NCBI RefSeq assembly: GCF_900128495.1
Contig: NZ_LT635801.1
Span: 1,747,997-1,811,996 of the forward strand
Reading direction: 5' to 3'
Source: Bacteroides ilei
GTDB lineage: Bacteria; Bacteroidota; Bacteroidia; Bacteroidales; Bacteroidaceae
Length of the DNA stretch: 64,000 nt
Made by a program: the position numbers and the translations under genes. Below the pieces are notes generated by a model, which was not told where the DNA came from, ran no database searches, and was given only the letters and a program-made list of their open reading frames with translations. The number at the start of each line of letters is the position of its first letter. The first letter of the stretch is position 1. Positions 26,641 through 34,686 of this stretch are shown in pieces.

Positions 26641-27573
26641 TTATGTATTTGCCCAACTGACACGCATCTGGTCACCGATGATGGCACGGACCTCCTGCAA
26701 CAAGGCCTCGTCCATCGGTTCTTCTACAAATGCCACATTCTTGCGGACATTCTGCGGATTCGCCGTACTGAACAACGTCGTAGCGATACGCGGATTGCTT
26801 ACGGCATATTGCATGGCAAGTTTCTCTATCGGATAACCTTTCGCCTTACAGTGTTCCATTGCCCGGCGGCAAGCCTCTACCAACGGTTTCGGTGCCGGAT
26901 GCCAATCGGGTACACCCCGCTCGGTAAGCAATCCCATCGACAAAGGCGAAGCATTGATGACACCGATGCCTTTCCCTTCAAAATAATCCAGGAAATCCGC
27001 CAGCTTGTCATCGCAAAGACAATAGTGGCAAAAGTTCAGTACGGACTCCACCGTGCCTGCCGGCGAATGGTCAATAACCCATTGCAGGTTTTCCAGTTGC
27101 AAATCGGTAATGCCCACATGGCTTACTATCCCTTTCTCGCGCAAGGCTACCAAAGCGGGCAATGTTTCGTCTACCACCTGATGAAGGTCGGCAAACTCGA
27201 TATCGTGCACATTTATCAAGTCGATATGGTCAATGTGCAGACGTTCCATACTTTCGTACACGCTTTCCGTAGCACGTTTGCCCGAATAGTCCCACGTATT
27301 CACTCCGTCCTTACCGTATCTGCCCACTTTCGTAGAAAGATAATATTTGTCGCGCGGAATCTCCTGCAACGCCTTGCCCAATACGGTCTCCGCCTTGTAG
27401 TGCCCGTAATAAGGCGACACGTCAATGAAATTCATTCCTGTTTCGATAGCGGTGAACACCGCTTCAATGGCTTCTTTTTCTTTAATGTCATGGAAAACGC
27501 CTCCCAACGAAGAAGCGCCAAAACTGAGCGATGATACCTTCATGCCCGTTTTCCCGATTTCATGGTATTGCAT
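26641..27573 (-). CDS. Aldo/keto reductase, L-galactose/L-fucose dehydrogenase type
   Basis: 310 residues from the ATG at 27573 (MQYHEIGKTG). The frame runs 75 codons further up through the promoter and into the divergent gene, so that part is excluded. The AKR tetrad is visible: D in MNFIDVSPYYGHYKAE, its Y, K in YLSTKVGRYG and H in LINVHDIEF. The motif set resembles plant-type L-galactose dehydrogenases and bacterial L-fucose/D-threo-aldose dehydrogenases, which oxidise C1 of the sugar to a lactone with NAD(P)+. As first gene of the operon it fits the first pathway step. Confidence 0.85.
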   Translation of the reverse strand: MQYHEIGKTGMKVSSLSFGASSLGGVFHDIKEKEAIEAVFTAIETGMNFIDVSPYYGHYKAETVLGKALQEIPRDKYYLSTKVGRYGKDGVNTWDYSGKRATESVYESMERLHIDHIDLINVHDIEFADLHQVVDETLPALVALREKGIVSHVGITDLQLENLQWVIDHSPAGTVESVLNFCHYCLCDDKLADFLDYFEGKGIGVINASPLSMGLLTERGVPDWHPAPKPLVEACRRAMEHCKAKGYPIEKLAMQYAVSNPRIATTLFSTANPQNVRKNVAFVEEPMDEALLQEVRAIIGDQMRVSWANT

Positions 27574-27602
27574 AATTCTTTCAGGTTTAATGGTTACGAA
27601 AA

Positions 27603-27610
27603 CAAAGGTA
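27603..27610 (-). promoter_or_regulatory. -7 element of the sugar-oxidation operon
   Basis: TACCTTTG on the minus strand, 30 bases before the reductase ATG at 27573. No good TTTG is found at -33, which is common for regulated Bacteroides promoters. Confidence 0.45.
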
Positions 27611-27655
27611 AGCAAGGATAAACCTCGTCTGTCCGTAGCATTACCAGAAAAAGCA

Positions 27656-27673
27656 CGTAATGGTTTACGTAAA
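27656..27673. promoter_or_regulatory. Candidate LacI-family operator
   Basis: CGTAA (27656-27660), TGGT, TTACG (27665-27669) form an inverted repeat that overlaps a second, perfect palindrome TTTACGTAAA (27664-27673). It lies between the divergent regulator and operon, about 83-100 bases before each start codon. Alternating CGTAA half-sites fit a dimeric LacI-type regulator. Confidence 0.5.
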
Positions 27674-27756
27674 ATTTCCGTATATCCACATGGCTGTTGC
27701 ATGAAAAAACGCTTTCTTTGCAAATGGATACAGAAGGAACCAATAATCAAACATTC

Positions 27757-28788
27757 ATGAACAACCCGAAACATACCTCGCTGAAAGACCTCGCCCAACG
27801 GCTCGGCGTATCTATTCCCACCGTTTCGCGGGCACTAAAGGACAGTCCCGAAATCAGCCGTGAACTATGTGCCAAAGCCAAACAGCTTTCCAAAGAAATG
27901 AATTACCGCCCCAATCCGTTCGCCATGAGCCTGCGGAAAAACACGCCCCGCATCATCGGAGTCATCGTGCCCGACATCGTGACACATTTCTTCTCGTCCA
28001 TCTTAAGCGGCATTGAGGATACAGCCATAGCCAACGGATATTTCGTCATCATCACTACCTCGCACGAACGTTTCGAACATGAAAAACGAAACATCGAAAA
28101 CTTGGTGAATATGCGTGTAGAAGGCATCATCGCCTGCCTTTCGCAAGAGACTACCGACTATTCGCATTGGGCATCACTAACAGACATCAATATGCCGCTC
28201 GTCTTTTTCGACCGCGTATGCCTGACCAACCGCTTTTCTTCCGTCGTTGCAGACGGAGCGCAATCGGCACAAGCCGCCACCCAACATCTGTTGGATAGCG
28301 GAAGCAAGCGGATAGCATTCATCGGAGGTGCCAACCACCTATATATCGTCAAGCAACGGAAACACGGCTATTTGGAAGCCCTACGTGCCAATAAGATTCC
28401 CATAGAAAAAGAATTAGTCGAATGCCGCCGCATCGATTACGATGAAGGGATGCGGGCTACCGAAGCCTTGCTTGCCCTGCCCAATCCGCCCGATGCCATC
28501 TTAGCCATGAATGACACTTTGGCTTTTGCCGCCATGGAAGTCATCAAAAGTCACAGCTTGCGCATTCCGCAAGATATCGCCCTGATAGGCTATACCGACG
28601 AACGCCATGCCAATTACGTCGAGCCTAAACTTTCCTCGGTATGCCATCAGACTTACAAGATGGGCGAAACGGCATGCCGTCTCCTGATAGACCAACTACG
28701 AGGAGACCGTACCGTACGCCAAGTGGTGATACCTACCTCACTTCAGATACGGGAAAGCAGTATGAAAAAGAAAATCACAATTGGATGA
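27757..28788 (+). CDS. LacI-family transcriptional regulator
   Basis: 343 residues from the ATG at 27757 (MNNPKHTSLKDLAQ). An ATG at 27724 and a TTG at 27697 are possible but would put extra residues before the usual N-terminus. The LacI helix-turn-helix and hinge are clear (SLKDLAQRLGVSIPTVSRAL, then NPFAMSLRKN). A periplasmic-binding-protein-like effector domain (about 62-335) includes IGVIVPDIVTHFF and DAILAMNDTLAF. It is divergent from the sugar-oxidation operon and most likely controls it through the palindromes at 27656-27673, released or recruited by the sugar or a pathway intermediate. Confidence 0.92.
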   Translation: MNNPKHTSLKDLAQRLGVSIPTVSRALKDSPEISRELCAKAKQLSKEMNYRPNPFAMSLRKNTPRIIGVIVPDIVTHFFSSILSGIEDTAIANGYFVIITTSHERFEHEKRNIENLVNMRVEGIIACLSQETTDYSHWASLTDINMPLVFFDRVCLTNRFSSVVADGAQSAQAATQHLLDSGSKRIAFIGGANHLYIVKQRKHGYLEALRANKIPIEKELVECRRIDYDEGMRATEALLALPNPPDAILAMNDTLAFAAMEVIKSHSLRIPQDIALIGYTDERHANYVEPKLSSVCHQTYKMGETACRLLIDQLRGDRTVRQVVIPTSLQIRESSMKKKITIG

Positions 28789-28827
28789 AAACTATTAAAA
28801 AAGAAGGGAATACAAAGAAAAATCATT

Positions 28828-30417
28828 ATTCAAGTTTCGCAAGTTAATAGAAAACCTTCTTCTTGGGATATAAAAGGGGCACAGGGATTTCCGCATATCG
28901 CAGAAAATGAGTAATTTTATAGTTGCAAATCAAAACATTACTCAGCCCTATGCCCTTGCACAAAGTTACAGACTTTCTTTCAGAAATCAGCTCATTTTTT
29001 AGAAAAATGACGCACATAAAGCGATGTATTCCATACTGGACGTTATCAAATGGTTAAAAATGAATGAATCCACCTTGTTCGGCATGAAGAGCAAGTGCAA
29101 CAATGTGTATCCGTTGTTGCAGGTGTTCCAGGCTTTGCTGTTGTTCCCGTGTTTCATGGTCCGTAACCCTTATCGTTTCACCGGGTCTTCCTTAAGCGGC
29201 TTGCTGGGATGCCAGAAAGACGTGTTCTACCGCTTCATGAGTAATCCCAAGATAAATTGGCGGAAGTCCGTCTATCACCTCACCCTTCAGCTTTGGTCGA
29301 AGATCAGACTCCGTTCCGGGCGCAAGGAAGGCACGGTCTGCCTGATAGTCGATGACACGGACTATCCCAAGACGGGACGGCGCATGGAGAACATCGGCAG
29401 GGTGTTTTCCCATGTCCATCACAGGTGCATCCTCGGTTTCAATGCTTTGTTCCTTGCCGTCACGGACGGGACAACCCAAATGCTTCTGGATTTTGCACTG
29501 CTGGGTGAAAAAGGAAAGGATGGAAAGTTCGGGATGTCCGATGAAGAGCTCGCAAGACGTTTCACCAAAGGACGTGACAGCGGCGACGCCTTGCAGGAGC
29601 GTATCGATGAATACACGGCAAAGAAAACCGACCTGATGATTGCCATGATAGGACGCGCCATCCGCAAAGGGGTCAGGTTCAGGTATGTGCTGGCAGACAG
29701 CTGGTTCGCCTGCAAGGATGTCATCCGGTTCATCCGCTCCCGTCACGTCAAGTGCGATTACCTGGGCATGATCAAGGTGGGAGAAAACAGCAGGACAAAA
29801 TACTGTCTGGACGGGAAGCCCTATACCGCGCCGGCCTTGATCAGGCACCTTGACAGGCAAGGCAGGCGGAAGTACAGCAGGAGACTGCGTTGCTATTACA
29901 TCGTGGCGGACGTGACCTTTGCGGATACCAAGGTACGTCTGTACTTTGTCAGGAGAAGCAAACGGGGCGCATGGAACGGACTGATGACCACGGACATACG
30001 GCTTGAGTTCCTTGAAGCGTACCGGATTTATGCCCAAAGGTGGTCTTTGGAAGTCGTGTTCAAGGAAGCGAAGGGACTGTTGGGACTGGGCAAATGCCAG
30101 GCCGGAAACTTCGCCTCGCAAATCGCGGCGACATCCCTGACGGCTTTGCAATACAACATCCTTTCCTTAGTGAAGAGGTTTGCAGCCTACGAGACCATGG
30201 GAAAGCTCTTTGAGGACGTAACCAAGGATTCTTTGGAACTGTTCGTTGCGGAAAGGATGTGGGGCGTCATGCAAGAACTGGTCATTGCGGTTGCGGAACT
30301 CTTCGGATTGACTGATGAAGATATCTATCAGGCTATCATCAACAGGGAGGAAGATATGAAACATATTTGCGACATTTATAGATTAAAAACTGCAAGTTGA
30401 ACTTGCGAAACTTGAAT
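28828..30417 (+). mobile_element. IS4-family insertion sequence
   Basis: About 1.59 kb with one transposase gene. Terminal inverted repeats are 18 bases and exact: ATTCAAGTTTCGCAAGTT (28828-28845) and AACTTGCGAAACTTGAAT (30400-30417). The right repeat begins at the last base of the transposase stop codon. No clear target-site duplication is visible, so the exact outer ends could differ by a few bases. Confidence 0.88.
29024..30400 (+). CDS. IS4-family DDE transposase (5' end possibly frameshifted)
   Basis: 458 residues from the ATG at 29024. The catalytic set is present: D in LIVDDTDYPKTG, D in YVLADSWFACKD, and the IS4 YREK signature Y-2-R-3-E-6-K in YAQRWSLEVVFKEAKG. The C-terminal part is helical. 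Upstream in another frame, an ATG at 28950 starts a peptide (MPLHKVTDFLSEISSFF, then RKMTHIKRC) that would join naturally to YSILDVIKW of this frame, so a one-base slip near 29020 may have cut off the true N-terminus, or a short start is used. The catalytic core is intact. Confidence 0.88.
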   Translation: MYSILDVIKWLKMNESTLFGMKSKCNNVYPLLQVFQALLLFPCFMVRNPYRFTGSSLSGLLGCQKDVFYRFMSNPKINWRKSVYHLTLQLWSKIRLRSGRKEGTVCLIVDDTDYPKTGRRMENIGRVFSHVHHRCILGFNALFLAVTDGTTQMLLDFALLGEKGKDGKFGMSDEELARRFTKGRDSGDALQERIDEYTAKKTDLMIAMIGRAIRKGVRFRYVLADSWFACKDVIRFIRSRHVKCDYLGMIKVGENSRTKYCLDGKPYTAPALIRHLDRQGRRKYSRRLRCYYIVADVTFADTKVRLYFVRRSKRGAWNGLMTTDIRLEFLEAYRIYAQRWSLEVVFKEAKGLLGLGKCQAGNFASQIAATSLTALQYNILSLVKRFAAYETMGKLFEDVTKDSLELFVAERMWGVMQELVIAVAELFGLTDEDIYQAIINREEDMKHICDIYRLKTAS

Positions 30418-30427
30418 TGTATATTTG
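30396..30427 (+). promoter_or_regulatory. Possible hybrid promoter at the IS4-type right end
   Basis: GTTG (30396-30399, inside the element) lies 20 bases before TATATTTG (30420-30427, outside it). The -7 box is a full match and the -33 box matches at three of four bases. Transcription would start near 30434, about 22 bases before the ATG at 30456. Confidence 0.5.
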
Positions 30428-30455
30428 TATTATATTCATCAACATAACCTGCAAT

Positions 30456-31259
30456 ATGAGCATCAGAATATTTTTAATTACGGTATTATATTGCATCACA
30501 GCCGGTGTATATGCTCAGGAAAACATCTCCAGCCTGAAAAAAGATAGCCTGAAGACAATATCGAATGACTATTTAGGCAATGAAAATCCGACGGTGAAAC
30601 CATTTGCTGTAAAAGAAGAAATACCGGAAATAAAGTCAGAAACGGATATTCCTCAAATGGAGATTCAGCAAATAAGGTATCGTCGCCCATTTTATATGCC
30701 ATACTACACAAATCCTTCTCCGATGTTCTACGGCGATTACAGCACAAGCGGAAAGATTGCTCCAAATCTGTATGGTTATGGTTCACAATCTACATTGCCC
30801 GGAATTGGTAGAATCAACGAAGCCTCACTGATGTACCGATATGGTATAAACGACTTCCTGGAAGTTCAGGGAGGGGTGGATGCAACAAAGTATAATTTCC
30901 CATTCAGTACAGGTCAGGCTTTCGGTGCCACAGGAGCCATCATCTACAGACCCACCGATAAATTGAGTTTCAGAGCCTTTGGCTCATACGCTCCAACAAC
31001 TGCCTACGGGTTTTACATGAACAGTTACGGAGGGACTATCGGCTATGAGTTCAATGATCGTTGGGGAGTAGAAGTGGGTGCTGAAAGAATATACGACCCT
31101 ATGAGAAGAAGCTGGGATACCCGCCCCATAGCAATACCTTACTATAAGTTCAATAAGACCAAGATAGGCTTGGACGTTGGAGGTATTCTGTATGAAATAA
31201 TAAGAGGCGCTAAATTTAAAAACCAAGGTGGCAATCCTACCATAATGCCTGGAAGATAA
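30456..31259 (+). CDS. Exported outer-membrane barrel-like hypothetical protein
   Basis: 267 residues from the ATG at 30456, which gives a signal peptide (MSIRIFLITVLYCITAGVYA). Upstream TTG codons in frame lie within the IS end. A polar, charged linker (about 22-75) leads into strand-rich repeats with alternating aromatic residues (RYRRPFYMPYYTNPSPMFYG, NDFLEVQGGVDATKYNF, YGGTIGYEFNDRWGVEVGAE). It resembles small barrel proteins but the family is not recognised. The IS4-type element ends 38 bases upstream of the start and may have displaced its original promoter or supplied a new one. Confidence 0.65.
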   Translation: MSIRIFLITVLYCITAGVYAQENISSLKKDSLKTISNDYLGNENPTVKPFAVKEEIPEIKSETDIPQMEIQQIRYRRPFYMPYYTNPSPMFYGDYSTSGKIAPNLYGYGSQSTLPGIGRINEASLMYRYGINDFLEVQGGVDATKYNFPFSTGQAFGATGAIIYRPTDKLSFRAFGSYAPTTAYGFYMNSYGGTIGYEFNDRWGVEVGAERIYDPMRRSWDTRPIAIPYYKFNKTKIGLDVGGILYEIIRGAKFKNQGGNPTIMPGR

Positions 31260-31343
31260 ATTTTAATGCATTGTGCCTACATTCATATTTTTTTCAGTAA
31301 TCCCATCTTTTTCTTAAAATAGATTTTTTATGCCTGCCGGGTA

Positions 31344-32579
31344 TTATTCTTTTGCTTTTACAAACCAACTGTTGTCTTTTACATATTGTCCTCTGCATGA
31401 AATGGGATATCCGTAGGTCTCTTCATCTCGGAAAGGGCTCTTTAGATAATCTGCCAAGGCTTCAAACGAATCATTGACTGTTGCGGTCTGGTCCACATCC
31501 GAAACCGTCAGTAAGACGATTTGGGATGTGTGCAATGTGCCGTGAGGTCGGCTGTCTTCATGCACGAATGCACCTTTAAAGGCCGATAACATATCTTCAT
31601 AAGGAGACTCACTGGCTATTACAAAGTAGGCACTCGTCCCGTAAGTCAGTTCGCGTACAAACACCAATTCGTTCAGATTGGACGGCATATTCACGAACAG
31701 TCCGTCGGCCGGCGTATCCATTGATACCGTAAAACCTTTGAAAACAATCTTGCCGAGTGTCAGGCTTTTCACCTTTTTCATATCGAATTTCTGTCGGCAA
31801 ATATCTCTCAGTGTACGACCAAATGTTTGGTTTTCAATGAAGCTGTCACCCAAGGCTTCCAGGTTTTTCAGTTCGGCCAGTTGTGCGGTATAGGGTCGGT
31901 CGGGGGTCATATAATTTGCATATTCCTCCGAGTGTATCGCTTCCTTGATTTTTTTCAAATACTCAGACCATCTGGCCTTCACCAGGGTGGTGAGATAGGG
32001 ATTGGAGAAATTGAATGTCAGGTCTACAGGTCTCTTTTCATCTGTGACTTCCCTGTCGAAGGAAGTGGCAAACGCGCTTTCCGGAAAGACTGCTCCCACA
32101 TAAATGGCTGGAGGATTGGCAAGAGCCGGCCATATTTGTATGCCAAGATAGGAAGTGCTGATGTCTATATCATGTTCCTTGCGGTTATCAATGAGGAAAG
32201 TCCATTGCGGAGACCACGGGGTGATGGAAGTGTCCTGCATAATCTCAAGCAGCTTATATCTGACACGGGTACCGTCAGCCAGAGGGGCAACCGATATCTG
32301 TTTTTCTACCTTTAAGACATATTCATGTCCTTGTTCGTACGTAAATCCAGTGATACCCTCGAAGGAAAGTTTCGAAAATTTACGTGCGCCTTCTTCTTTG
32401 GCAAGCAGACATTCTATAGGGTTATTACTACCTGGAGGAATATATGTACTTGTTTCAGGAGAAATGTACATTTTGATAATTTCATATTTATCCTCAAGTT
32501 CGTTATTCTTATTACATGCTACGAAGTTACATAAACAAAGGAATAGCATAAAGATACCAAATAAATTTTTCTTTTCCAT
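31344..32579 (-). CDS. Lipoprotein with DUF4377 domain and cytolysin-like (CDC core) region
   Basis: 411 residues. A lipoprotein signal has its lipobox at C22 (NFVAC). Residues about 34-120 look like DUF4377 (CLLAKEEG, GITGFTYEQGHEYVLKVEK). The rest resembles domains 1-3 of thiol-activated cholesterol-dependent cytolysins: FTVSMD (283-288) with a following DGLFVNM, ELTYGTSAYFVIAS (310 on; compare VAYGR-VYLK in pneumolysin), an AF-x-A helix, and GYPISC...VKDN near the C-terminus (compare GLPISY...LRDN). The cholesterol-binding domain 4 and its undecapeptide are absent; the protein ends right after this motif. It could be a membrane-anchored pore-former or an inactive relative. Similarity is by eye. 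Confidence 0.65.
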   Translation of the reverse strand: MEKKNLFGIFMLFLCLCNFVACNKNNELEDKYEIIKMYISPETSTYIPPGSNNPIECLLAKEEGARKFSKLSFEGITGFTYEQGHEYVLKVEKQISVAPLADGTRVRYKLLEIMQDTSITPWSPQWTFLIDNRKEHDIDISTSYLGIQIWPALANPPAIYVGAVFPESAFATSFDREVTDEKRPVDLTFNFSNPYLTTLVKARWSEYLKKIKEAIHSEEYANYMTPDRPYTAQLAELKNLEALGDSFIENQTFGRTLRDICRQKFDMKKVKSLTLGKIVFKGFTVSMDTPADGLFVNMPSNLNELVFVRELTYGTSAYFVIASESPYEDMLSAFKGAFVHEDSRPHGTLHTSQIVLLTVSDVDQTATVNDSFEALADYLKSPFRDEETYGYPISCRGQYVKDNSWFVKAKE

Positions 32580-32975
32580 ATACTTAACTTAAAGGGATAA
32601 TTTATAAAACTGATTCTGCGTAATTATTGCTCAGAATTCATCTATTGATTTTGAAAATAGTTCGTTCTGTAAAAAAGCTTGTTTTTTAATAGTAAATCAA
32701 AACTTTATTATTTAATGCAGAAAGGCAAAAATTCCCCTATTTCAGAAATGTTAAAATACCGAAAGTGTATATCGTGTGACAATTTAAGAAAAATCTTTTA
32801 ATGCGTAATCAGCCCTATATTTTCAGTAAGATTACTTTGATGTATCTTTCATTGAATAATAAAAATGACCGGACAGAGGTACTGACAGGTCCCTGAAGGT
32901 CGTTGGATTCTCAGCTGCTTTTTCCCGGAAAGCTTGGCTGGCGGGCACCAAAATGTGAGGCATTCTGCCACCATG
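32580..32975. other. Intergenic region upstream of the cytolysin-like gene
   Basis: 396 AT-rich bases between two minus-strand units. I see no open frame with a credible start and no full promoter match. Near 32880-32900 a GACAG...GGTACTGACAGGTCC stretch could be a weak 3' hairpin for the regulator gene at 32976. Confidence 0.4.
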
Positions 32976-33170
32976 TCAATCGTCTTCTTTCTGCTTTTTG
33001 TTGTTTTTCTTTAGCCGGCCGCTTTTCTTTAATGCTTCGTTGATGATCCATTGAAGCTGGCCGTTGGTACTGCGAAATTCGTCTGCCGCCCATTTCTCGA
33101 TGGCATCCATTGTAGCGGCATCCACACGCAGAACAAAACTTTTGGTTGTATTTTCATTTTTATTAGCCAT
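32976..33170 (-). CDS. Arc/MetJ-type ribbon-helix-helix DNA-binding protein
   Basis: 64 residues. One strand (SFVLRVDA) is followed by two helices (TMDAIEKWAADEF and TNGQLQWIINEALKKSG), the ribbon-helix-helix pattern of Arc-like proteins, and a lysine-rich tail. It should bind DNA as a dimer through the strand. It lies 105 bases after the SPFH gene on the same strand, separated by a long stem-loop. The pairing suggests linked function or autoregulation. No toxin gene is adjacent, so it is unlikely to be an antitoxin. Confidence 0.8.
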   Translation of the reverse strand: MANKNENTTKSFVLRVDAATMDAIEKWAADEFRSTNGQLQWIINEALKKSGRLKKNNKKQKEDD

Positions 33171-33202
33171 TTCATTGTTTCTTTCATCCTGTCTTCACGT
33201 CT

Positions 33203-33269
33203 TTTCTTTCCGGAATAAATCCTGAATGTTTCCGCTACATATGCGGGTATAGGATATTCCGGAAAGAAA
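33203..33269 (-). promoter_or_regulatory. Long stem-loop between the SPFH and RHH genes
   Basis: TTTCTTTCCGGAAT and ATCCT (33203-33223) pair with AGGAT and ATTCCGGAAAGAAA (33251-33269), with an inner CCGC/GCGG stem. In the transcript it is not followed by a U-run, so it is more likely an RNA-processing or stability element, or a regulator site, than a terminator. Confidence 0.6.
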
Positions 33270-33275
33270 CTTCAA

Positions 33276-34235
33276 TCAATGATTCAATGTCCCGGTATTG
33301 ACTACCGGCTGTGCGGCTTCGTCGGCACAGAGTACTACAAGCAGGTTACTTACCATGGCTGCCTTTTTCTCTTCATCCAGTTCTACAATCTCGTCCTTCG
33401 ACAGTTTGTCAAGTGCCATGTGGACCATCGAAACTGCGCCTTCCACAATTTTTTCACGGGCGCTGATGATGGCCGACGCCTGTTGGCGTCGTAACATGAC
33501 GGCGGCGATTTCGGGCGCATAAGCCAGGTAATTGATACGTGCTTCCAGTACTTCGATTCCTGCCATGGCCAGGCGTTCGTTCAGCTTCTGCTCCAACTGT
33601 TCATTGATTTCCTCACCGCCCGAACGCAGTGTCAGTCCACCGTCGGTACTATCGTTATCGTCATAAGCATATTGGCCGGCTACCTGTCGCAAGGCGGCGT
33701 CACTTTGTATCCTTACAAAGTTTTCAAAGGCATTCATCCGGTTGGCTACGGTATTGCCTAGGTTTACTGTCTTTCCGTCGCTCGATGTTGTTCCTGCACT
33801 TGCCATGGTCTGGGCATCAATTTCGAACATAGCCTTGTATGTATCTTTCAACTTCCATACCAATACGAGTCCGATGAGGATAGGGTTGCCTATTTTATCG
33901 TTCACCTTGATCGGTTCCACGTCCAGGTTCCGTGCGCGCAGGGAGAGTTTTTTCGCTCCCATAAACGGGTTCACCCAGAAAAATCCCGTCTCACGGAATG
34001 TCCCTTTATATTTGCCGAAGAATACCATGGCCCGGGCTTCATTCGGTTCCAGCATTATGTATCCGCAGTTCAGGATAATCCATAGCACAACCATGATGCA
34101 CCCCAATACCTTGAAGAGTACATCACCCGCCATGAAACACCAGACCATAAGTCCTGCCCATATAAACACGAAAAGGAAAACGGCCAGAAAACCGTTCATT
34201 TTGAAACCTTTAAAAATAACTTCTTTTGTTTCCAT
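33276..34235 (-). CDS. SPFH/band-7 domain membrane protein
   Basis: 319 residues. Two hydrophobic segments at the N-terminus (about 13-35 and 40-58) anchor it in the inner membrane. An SPFH/band-7 domain follows (about 60-260), with EPNEARAMVFFGKYKGTFRE at its start and the LARINYLAYAPEIAAVMLRR-like stretch (EARINYLAYAPEIAAVML). The C-terminal region is helical (EIVELDEEKKAAMVSNLLVV) and should oligomerise. Family members scaffold membrane microdomains and protease complexes. A TATTTTTG -7-like element lies at 34292-34299 on the minus strand. Followed by the RHH gene. Confidence 0.9.
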   Translation of the reverse strand: METKEVIFKGFKMNGFLAVFLFVFIWAGLMVWCFMAGDVLFKVLGCIMVVLWIILNCGYIMLEPNEARAMVFFGKYKGTFRETGFFWVNPFMGAKKLSLRARNLDVEPIKVNDKIGNPILIGLVLVWKLKDTYKAMFEIDAQTMASAGTTSSDGKTVNLGNTVANRMNAFENFVRIQSDAALRQVAGQYAYDDNDSTDGGLTLRSGGEEINEQLEQKLNERLAMAGIEVLEARINYLAYAPEIAAVMLRRQQASAIISAREKIVEGAVSMVHMALDKLSKDEIVELDEEKKAAMVSNLLVVLCADEAAQPVVNTGTLNH

Positions 34236-34434
34236 ATTTTTCAGTTTTAGATATAAGATTACAAGTCCTTCTGCCGGTCAAGCGTTCGCCACAAAAATAA
34301 TTGTCCATGCCATTCCGGTTGATAGATAAATTAAATGGAACCGATATTTTTTATGATATCGTTTTAATATCGTAAAGATATGAATTTAAAACGGGAAAAA
34401 CAAGTCATCGTATTTTTTTTGATGTTTATTTTTC

Positions 34435-34566
34435 CTTGGAATCCTCAGGAAAATGACTTGATGTATTTACAGATACAACTTGACATTTCCGGAAGAATGC
34501 CTTGAACTTTCCGGATAAAGAACTTGAAGTTTTTCAAAAAGACTTTCATCTTTTTCGGGGAGGGAG
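34435..34566. repeat. 22-base phased degenerate tandem repeat
   Basis: CTTGA or CTTGG recurs at exactly 22-base steps: 34435, 34457, 34479, 34501 and 34523, with a weaker sixth unit at 34545. Unit consensus is roughly CTTGAAATTTCCGGAAAAGA; TTTCCGGA is best kept in units 3 and 4. It lies in the 502-base gap (34236-34737) between the divergent SPFH and radical SAM genes. The gap otherwise holds their promoters and AT-rich DNA. The spacing is about two helical turns, so repeated units face the same side of DNA. Confidence 0.65.
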
Positions 34567-34686
34567 CAAAACTATCAAAAGTTATCAGGACTGTCGTCTG
34601 TCTTCCGGATGCTTGTAAAGATTGATGTTTATTTAAAATAAAGATGTTTATTTAAGATAAATCTAAGGATTAGGAGAACCGATTCT

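Noticed and set aside
29192..30151. Minus-strand open frame of 319 codons
   Set aside because: Antisense to the IS4-family transposase with its complete YREK motif.
32911..33093. Minus-strand open frame of 60 codons overlapping the RHH gene
   Set aside because: Arginine/lysine/glutamine-rich shadow in another frame of the RHH gene.
34435..34566. The 22-base periodic array as a CRISPR
   Set aside because: Units are strongly diverged, too short and without spacers or cas genes nearby.
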